A stretch of 9,823 nucleotides of DNA, from contig JAFTMF010000030.1 of NCBI GenBank assembly GCA_017452565.1, forward strand, positions 1 through 9,823, in the 5' to 3' direction. Under the pieces are notes generated by a model. The model ran no database searches. It was not told the origin of the DNA and worked only from the letters and a program-made list of their open reading frames with translations. Below, one piece after another: positions 6,122-9,823 of this stretch. A program made the translations under genes and the position numbers. Each line of letters begins with the position of its first letter. Position 1 is the first letter of the stretch. Source of the stretch: Clostridia bacterium (GTDB lineage: Bacteria > Bacillota > Clostridia > Oscillospirales > CAG-272).

Positions 6122-6152
6122 AAAACCGCCGCCCGAGCAGGGCGGCGGTTTT
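6122..6152. terminator. Bidirectional terminator between spoVS and the convergent membrane-protein gene
   Basis: Perfect 13-bp GC-rich stem (6122-6134 with 6140-6152) with a 5-base loop GAGCA. The arms begin with AAAA and end with TTTT, so a U-tract is present on both strands. It serves spoVS on the plus strand and the lexA operon on the minus strand, whose last stop codon is 24 bases away. Confidence 0.92.
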
Positions 6153-6175
6153 AGTTTGATTGAGTTTGATAGGAT

Positions 6176-7006
6176 TCAGACGGTGGCTTCCCGGGCAATA
6201 TAGCGGGTGCCGTAGTCCAGCGCCAGATAGCAGATCAGCGTATAGATCGCCAAGAGGAAATAGGGGACGATCAGCGACAAGAGAGAGCTGAATCCGTCGG
6301 GGGCACCCAGATTGATCACCGTGGAGACGGTGTCGAAGACCTGATTGCCCAGTGCGAACAGGGTGTAGAGAATCAAGCCGATGCGCAGCATCCGAGGCAG
6401 GGGAGAGGCGTCAAACTGCTTTGCAAGGGATACGGGGGAGAGATTTGCTCCGGCAGAGAGTGCTTTTTGCCGTGTGCGCAGAGAAAGGAAGGCAATCACG
6501 CCCAGCAGGACGAAGAGTACCACTTGGCTAATGAAGAGGGACAGCGCCAGACTCATCAGCTCGGCGCCGCTGTTGCGCAGCAGTGTGTTCAGCGTCTGAT
6601 TGCACAGACCAAAAGGAAGGACGTACTGGGCGTCGATCCACGCCATCAGGCAGTACAAGCCCAGCCGCAGGAGGATCACCACGAAAAAAGATGAGATTCC
6701 GTGGAGGGCGACAATTCGTCCCAGTACGCGGGGAGCATCGGCAATCGCACAGTAGATGGCCAGCGCCAATAGGAGGAAGAAGGCCACCAGATTGAACAAC
6801 TCTGTTGCCTGAAAGAGCAGCTGAAACACCACGCCGGCGCCAATGTTTGCCAGTACGATCTGACGCAGGGGAAAGATGATCAGCGTATCAATCAACGGAG
6901 CCAGCAGCGCAAGCCACAGGGCGTAGCGCATCAGCTTCGCTATGGCGGCAGGTGTCAGCTTGGCAGCGGGTGCGGGGGTGCGGGATTCGGAGGGGTGTTT
7001 TTTCAT
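6176..7006 (-). CDS. Six-helix integral membrane protein of unknown function, coupled to lexA
   Basis: 276 residues; I do not recognise the family. After a short Pro/Ala-rich cytoplasmic N-terminus (MKKHPSESRTPAPAAKLTP) there are about six hydrophobic segments: 28-50, 60-88, 98-122, 151-175, 206-226 and 242-264. The charged loop at 176-205 (SLRTRQK and on) is probably cytoplasmic by the positive-inside rule. No enzyme motif, signal peptide or conserved His/Asp/Glu cluster is visible; some small polytopic families such as DUF2975 have a similar look, but I cannot assign it. The start ATG overlaps the lexA stop codon (ATGA, 4 bases) and is preceded on the minus strand by GAGGGGG, so translation is probably coupled to lexA. 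Co-transcription implies control by LexA. A role in the DNA-damage response is inferred from context only. Confidence 0.8.
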   Translation of the reverse strand: MKKHPSESRTPAPAAKLTPAAIAKLMRYALWLALLAPLIDTLIIFPLRQIVLANIGAGVVFQLLFQATELFNLVAFFLLLALAIYCAIADAPRVLGRIVALHGISSFFVVILLRLGLYCLMAWIDAQYVLPFGLCNQTLNTLLRNSGAELMSLALSLFISQVVLFVLLGVIAFLSLRTRQKALSAGANLSPVSLAKQFDASPLPRMLRIGLILYTLFALGNQVFDTVSTVINLGAPDGFSSLLSLIVPYFLLAIYTLICYLALDYGTRYIAREATV

Positions 7007-7629
7007 ACTGCCCCCTCGTAGAAGCGGTGCACCGAGATCACTTTGCCCAAAATGGAGAGCTCTTTCACGATAATCGGCTCCATGGTGGAGTTTTCGGGCT
7101 GCAGACGGAAGTGTCCGTTTTCCTGATAGAAGGTCTTGACGGTAGCCTCGTCCTCGATCAGTGCAACGACGATATCGCCGTTGCGGATCTGACAGTCTCT
7201 GTGAACGATGATGGTGTCGCCGGGCAGGATGCCGGCCTCAATCATACTCTCGCCCTTAACGGTAAGCGCAAAGAGATCCTTCTCCCGATGGGAGCGGGAG
7301 GTAAGGGGGATGTCCAGATACTTCTCGATGTTCTGCGTTGCCAGAATAGGCGTACCGGCGGCAACGGTACCCACCAGCGGAATGTGAGCGATGGCTCTGT
7401 CCTGAGAAGGGGACACGGAATCGTTCACCCGCAGGGAACGGCTCTTGCGGTCGGATTTGCGGATGTAGCCCTTTTCCTCCAGACGTTGGAGATAGGCGTG
7501 GACGGTGGAGGTGGATTTCACGTCCAGCGCCTGCTGAATGTCCCGCACGCTGGGAGAGTATCCCTCGGTGAGGATGGTGTTGGTAATATAATCGTAGACC
7601 AGTTTTTCTTTGGGAGTCAGAGATTGCAT
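7003..7629 (-). CDS. lexA: SOS transcriptional repressor LexA
   Basis: 208 residues, the usual length. LexA represses DNA-damage genes and is inactivated by RecA-stimulated self-cleavage. Residues 1-70 are the winged HTH (MQSLTPKEKLVYDYI, recognition helix region SPSVRDIQQALDVKSTSTVH, wing RKSRSLRV). Residues 80-208 are the S24 peptidase/dimerisation domain: cleavage site Ala91-Gly92 in VGTVAAGTPI, catalytic Ser128 in VKGESM and Lys165 in DEATVKTF, so it is cleavage-competent. The frame stays open upstream to 7869, but the start ATG at 7629 is chosen because it has AAAGGAT 6 bases upstream and gives a protein that begins like known LexA proteins; the extra N-terminal codons would translate across the SOS box and promoter. 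The downstream membrane protein overlaps by 4 bases. Autoregulation is expected through the SOS box at 7708-7719. Confidence 0.97.
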   Translation of the reverse strand: MQSLTPKEKLVYDYITNTILTEGYSPSVRDIQQALDVKSTSTVHAYLQRLEEKGYIRKSDRKSRSLRVNDSVSPSQDRAIAHIPLVGTVAAGTPILATQNIEKYLDIPLTSRSHREKDLFALTVKGESMIEAGILPGDTIIVHRDCQIRNGDIVVALIEDEATVKTFYQENGHFRLQPENSTMEPIIVKELSILGKVISVHRFYEGAV

Positions 7630-7673
7630 AACTTGATCCTTTCTGCAGCGGAATGAGCCCACGGGGCACTTTT

Positions 7674-7702
7674 TATATAGTGTAACAGATATTTGTGACG
7701 AA
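7674..7702 (-). promoter_or_regulatory. Candidate lexA promoter
   Basis: On the minus strand, TTCGTC (7702-7697), a 17-base spacer, and TATATA (7679-7674). The -10 is good and the -35 is weak. An alternative uses TTGTTC (7713-7708, inside the SOS box) with TATCTG (7691-7686). In either case the SOS box lies on or right next to the -35. Confidence 0.4.
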
Positions 7703-7707
7703 ATCGT

Positions 7708-7719
7708 GAACAAATGTTC
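7708..7719. promoter_or_regulatory. SOS box (LexA operator), Gram-positive type
   Basis: GAACAAATGTTC: both half-sites GAAC and GTTC are perfect with the 4-base spacing of the Bacillus/Clostridium consensus CGAACRNRYGTTCG, and the flanking base at 7720 is G as in the consensus. It is 79 bases upstream of the lexA start codon, at the candidate promoter, which points to autoregulation. It is about 140 bases upstream of the divergent surface-gene promoter, so control of that gene by this site is unlikely. Confidence 0.9.
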
Positions 7720-7862
7720 GAAAAACGAAATTTTTTCATAAAGTAATGGAAAAGATGAAAATATCACTTTGTTTTGAGCTAATAACACACCTCTGTGCGA
7801 AATTGACAAAAAAATTCCAAAAAGTTTGGCGGTATGATCGGCTTGGAAAAAGGCGCAATCCA

Positions 7863-7891
7863 TTGACAATTTGTGAACGATGTGTTAAAAT
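7863..7891 (+). promoter_or_regulatory. Sigma-A type promoter of the surface-protein gene
   Basis: TTGACA at 7863-7868, 17-base spacer, TAAAAT at 7886-7891, with TG at 7883-7884 in the extended -10 position. TTGTGAA at 7871-7877 lies in the spacer and is the same heptamer found as inverted and direct copies upstream of rny. Because the promoter covers a GTG at 7873 that could open the reading frame, that codon cannot be the translation start. Confidence 0.87.
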
Positions 7892-7941
7892 ATAACTACC
7901 CATATGTCGGCAGAATGCCGATAAATTTTCAGGAGGTTTTT

Positions 7942-9711
7942 ATGAAGAAAACACTATCTTTCGTGCTGGTAGCTGCAATGCTGCTGTGCATGATCCCTGC
8001 GTTCTCTCTGTTCGCAGGCGAGCTCGATCTCACCACCATCGATACCCCCGATGAGCTGGTAGCTTTGGCTGAGGCTGCAAACGCAGCAGGCAGAGATTAC
8101 AGAAAAGGCGAAACCATCAAGGTTACCGCTGACCTGGACATGACCGGAAAGAACTATACCCCCATCAACAAGGGTATCTTCACTCTGGACTTCGACGGAC
8201 ACACCCTGTCCAACCTCAACGTAACCGTTGAGAATCCCGGCGGCGACGTTGGTCTTCTGGCTCACAGACTGGAGAACAACAATGCAAACGGTCTGATCAC
8301 CAACGTGAAGATCAAGAACTGCTCCCTGACCGTTAAGGGCAACGGTTCCTCTAACGTAGGTATCATAGGTTACGCTGACCGTGCAAACGTTACCAACGTT
8401 GAAATCGACGGCTTCACCATCAATCACGAGGGTGCAGGTAACGTAGCTGTTCTGATGGGCGCAAAGGCTTGGGGCTTCGACTCCAACATCTCCGCTACCA
8501 TGAAGAACGTTGTAATCGACGCTCCTTATGCAAACGTTGCAGTTGTTTGCGGTAAGGTTGAGGGCAACGACAAGTTCAACCTGGTTTCTCTCAGCGCAGA
8601 AGTTACCGTTAAGGCTTCTCTGAACGACGTTGCTAACGACACTCTGTTCGTTACCGGCGCTGACAAGATGAACGTTACTGCTGATGCAGTTTCCGCAACC
8701 GTTACCGACGAGCAGGACGGCAAGCGCACCAACTACAAGGAAATCGGCACCGCTGACGACCTGATCGCGCTGGCTACCGCTTACAACAAGTTCGGCAGAA
8801 ACTTCCTGGGCTCTCAGGAAATCAAGATCACCGCTGACATCGATATGACCGGCAAGGCTTGGACTCCTATCAAGGACGCTACCTTCACTCTGAACGGTCA
8901 GGGTCACACCATCACCGGTCTGTCCGTTACCGTTGATTCCACCGCAAAGGGCGACTACGGTCTGCTGGTAAACAATCTGGAAAACAACCCCGGCAACGGC
9001 CGCATCAAGGATCTGACCATTAAGGACAGTATCATCACCGTTACCTCCACCGCTACCGAGCTCTCTACTCAGTATGCAGGCAACAAGGGCGTTAACGTAG
9101 GCGCAGTGGTTGGCCGTTCCAACCGTGGCGCGCTGAACAACATCAGCCTGGAGAACGTAACCGTTAAGGTTACCGGCGTTGCTTGCGTAGGCGCTCTGGC
9201 AGGCTTCCGTGAATGGGAAGCTCCCGATGACGTTATCTCCGGCAGCCTGAAGAACGTTCTGATCGACGCTCCCGACGCACAGGCAGGCGTAATCTCCGGT
9301 TACTCCTACCACGTAGACGGTTCCATTTCCAACTTCACCGCTGAGGTTGGCGGCAACGTAACCGACGATGCAGGTGCTGTAAAGCTCAACGGCGCTACCG
9401 GCGATGCATACGCTAAGACCGAAGGCGAAAACGTAACCGTAACCCTTAAGGCTGACGCTACCGGCTGCTGCCTGCACACCGAAACCAAGGTTGAGGGCAA
9501 GGTTGAGGCTACCAAGGACGCTGAAGGCTACACCGGCGATACCGTATGTGCAGACTGCGGCAAGGTTCTGGCTAAGGGTCAGACCACTCCTAAGCTGCCC
9601 GCTACCAAGCCCGTAACTCCTGCTCCTACCGGCGACTCCGTAGTTGCACTGGTAGTTCTGGCAGTAGTATCCCTGCTGGGCGTTGCAGTATTCTCTAAGA
9701 AGAGAGTATAA
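7942..9711 (+). CDS. Secreted, anchored surface protein with two tandem beta-rich repeats
   Basis: 589 residues from ATG 7942, with AGGAGG at 7931-7936, 5 bases upstream. Residues 1-25 are a signal peptide (MKKTLSFVLVAAMLLCMIPA, then FSLFA). Two homologous units follow (about 34-225 and 269-482), each starting with a DELxALAxAxNxxGR-like stretch, then ITADxDMTGKxxTPI, FTLxxxGHT and a later KNVxIDAP. This resembles the right-handed beta-helix/GLUG-like repeats of gut Clostridia adhesins. A short module (508-546) has Cys509, Cys510, His512, Cys536 and Cys539, ending EGYTGDTVCADCGK, a putative metal- or disulfide-stabilised unit. The tail has LPATKP (552-557), a Pro/Thr linker, PTGDS, a membrane helix (567-583) and SKKRV, like a sortase-sorted or membrane-retained terminus. 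No enzyme motif is seen. Codon use is extreme (no GCC or GTC), which suggests high expression. A terminator follows 17 bases after the stop; the gene is probably monocistronic. Confidence 0.85.
   Translation: MKKTLSFVLVAAMLLCMIPAFSLFAGELDLTTIDTPDELVALAEAANAAGRDYRKGETIKVTADLDMTGKNYTPINKGIFTLDFDGHTLSNLNVTVENPGGDVGLLAHRLENNNANGLITNVKIKNCSLTVKGNGSSNVGIIGYADRANVTNVEIDGFTINHEGAGNVAVLMGAKAWGFDSNISATMKNVVIDAPYANVAVVCGKVEGNDKFNLVSLSAEVTVKASLNDVANDTLFVTGADKMNVTADAVSATVTDEQDGKRTNYKEIGTADDLIALATAYNKFGRNFLGSQEIKITADIDMTGKAWTPIKDATFTLNGQGHTITGLSVTVDSTAKGDYGLLVNNLENNPGNGRIKDLTIKDSIITVTSTATELSTQYAGNKGVNVGAVVGRSNRGALNNISLENVTVKVTGVACVGALAGFREWEAPDDVISGSLKNVLIDAPDAQAGVISGYSYHVDGSISNFTAEVGGNVTDDAGAVKLNGATGDAYAKTEGENVTVTLKADATGCCLHTETKVEGKVEATKDAEGYTGDTVCADCGKVLAKGQTTPKLPATKPVTPAPTGDSVVALVVLAVVSLLGVAVFSKKRV
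8041..9399 (+). repeat. Internal duplication in the surface protein (two units)
   Basis: Unit 1 covers about 8041-8706 and unit 2 about 8746-9399 (residues about 34-255 and 269-486). Matching landmarks in order are ADLDMTGKNYTPI and ADIDMTGKAWTPI, DGHTLSNLNVTV and QGHTITGLSVTV, RLENNNANG and NLENNPGNG, TMKNVVIDAP and SLKNVLIDAP. Unit 2 has an insertion of about a dozen residues near 371-383. The copies are diverged, so the duplication is old. Confidence 0.85.
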
Positions 9712-9728
9712 TCATCGTATAACTAATT

Positions 9729-9759
9729 GAACCGAGGCGAAAGCCTCGGTTCTTTTTTT
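9729..9759 (+). terminator. Rho-independent terminator after the surface-protein gene
   Basis: Perfect 10-bp stem (9729-9738 with 9743-9752), GAAA tetraloop, then seven T residues at 9753-9759. It is the strongest terminator in the window, in keeping with a highly expressed gene. Confidence 0.95.
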
Positions 9760-9768
9760 GTTGGAGAA

Positions 9769-9799
9769 TTGGCTTGCATTACAGTATCTACAGTACAAT
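9769..9799 (+). promoter_or_regulatory. Weak promoter-like signal at the right edge
   Basis: TACAAT at 9794-9799 is a good -10, but the available -35 elements are poorly placed (TTGGCT at 9769-9774 with 19 bases, TTGCAT at 9774-9779 with 14). A short direct repeat ACAGTA-TCT-ACAGTA (9781-9786 and 9790-9795) overlaps it. A gene beginning beyond the window could use it; nothing else is visible in the last 60 bases. Confidence 0.25.
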
Positions 9800-9823
9800 A
9801 TTTGTTGATGTTGCACAAAAAAA

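Larger units (their letters stand above)
7630..7941. other. Divergent intergenic region between lexA and the surface-protein gene
   Basis: A 312-base non-coding stretch, AT-rich. From left to right it holds the lexA leader and minus-strand promoter, the SOS box, about 140 bases (7725-7862) with A-tracts but no clear gene or hairpin, the plus-strand promoter at 7863-7891, a small leader hairpin at 7907-7921 (TCGGCA-GAA-TGCCGA) and the ribosome binding site of the surface protein. Confidence 0.8.

Noticed and set aside
7803..7838. Second promoter TTGACA ... TATGAT upstream of the surface gene
   Set aside because: The spacing is 24 bases, too long for a sigma-A promoter; a well-spaced promoter lies at 7863-7891.
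7630..7869. N-terminal extension of lexA by 80 residues
   Set aside because: The extension would cover the SOS box and promoter; the normal LexA start with a good ribosome binding site is at 7629.
7873..7941. Upstream GTG start for the surface protein, adding 23 residues
   Set aside because: It lies inside the promoter (between -35 and -10) and has no ribosome binding site, while ATG 7942 has AGGAGG and begins a typical signal peptide.
7954..9477. 507-codon open frame on the minus strand opposite the surface protein
   Set aside because: The translated product is Val/Gly/Ser/Asn-rich and mirrors the codon bias and duplication of the real gene; no start signal or promoter is seen.
1..9823. 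CRISPR arrays, tRNA or rRNA genes, toxin-antitoxin or phage-defence operons
   Set aside because: No regularly spaced repeats, cloverleaf-like sequence with a tRNA end, rRNA sequence or recognisable defence gene set was seen on either strand.

Overview
The window looks like chromosomal DNA of a low-to-moderate-GC, endospore-related Firmicute, most likely an uncultured gut-type member of the Clostridia (Oscillospirales-like). The reasons are a SpoVS gene, the RNase Y/YmdB/SpoVS gene order known from Bacillus and Clostridia, a LexA with a Gram-positive SOS box, AAGGAGG-type ribosome binding sites, and a surface protein with a TGD/membrane/KKR tail. This placement is an inference; no rRNA or other marker gene is present.

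Layout, left to right. (1) 1-1634, plus strand: the 3' end of a U32-family protein (YrrO/TrhP-like), then a lipoprotein carrying an alpha/beta-hydrolase (esterase) domain, closed by a strong terminator. (2) 1635-2982: a repeat-rich spacer with a perfect 20-bp inverted repeat, a near-consensus promoter, and a single gene for an unusual membrane-anchored protein. Its cytoplasmic part aligns from memory with the whole length of an IS630-type transposase (HTH, winged helix, RNase H-like core), but the catalytic acidic residues are gone and the C-terminus stops before the last one. The unit has its own terminator. (3) 2983-6152: the housekeeping block rny, ymdB, spoVS. A TTGACA-17-TAAAAT promoter with several operator-like repeats drives rny. 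A terminator-like hairpin lies between rny and ymdB. spoVS has its own extended -10 promoter and a shared bidirectional terminator. (4) 6176-7629, minus strand: lexA followed, with a 4-base overlap, by an uncharacterised six-helix membrane protein. A clear SOS box lies upstream of lexA, so both genes are probably LexA-controlled. (5) 7630-9759: a divergent intergenic region, then a large secreted and anchored surface protein built of two copies of a beta-rich domain. It has strongly biased codon use and ends at a textbook terminator. The last 60 bases hold only a weak promoter-like signal.

The best candidate for something undescribed is the gene at 1798-2943: a domesticated, catalytically dead, membrane-tethered IS630-like transposase expressed from its own promoter beside the RNA-decay genes. 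Second is the membrane protein translationally coupled to lexA. All homology statements are from recognition of motifs by eye; no database search was run.
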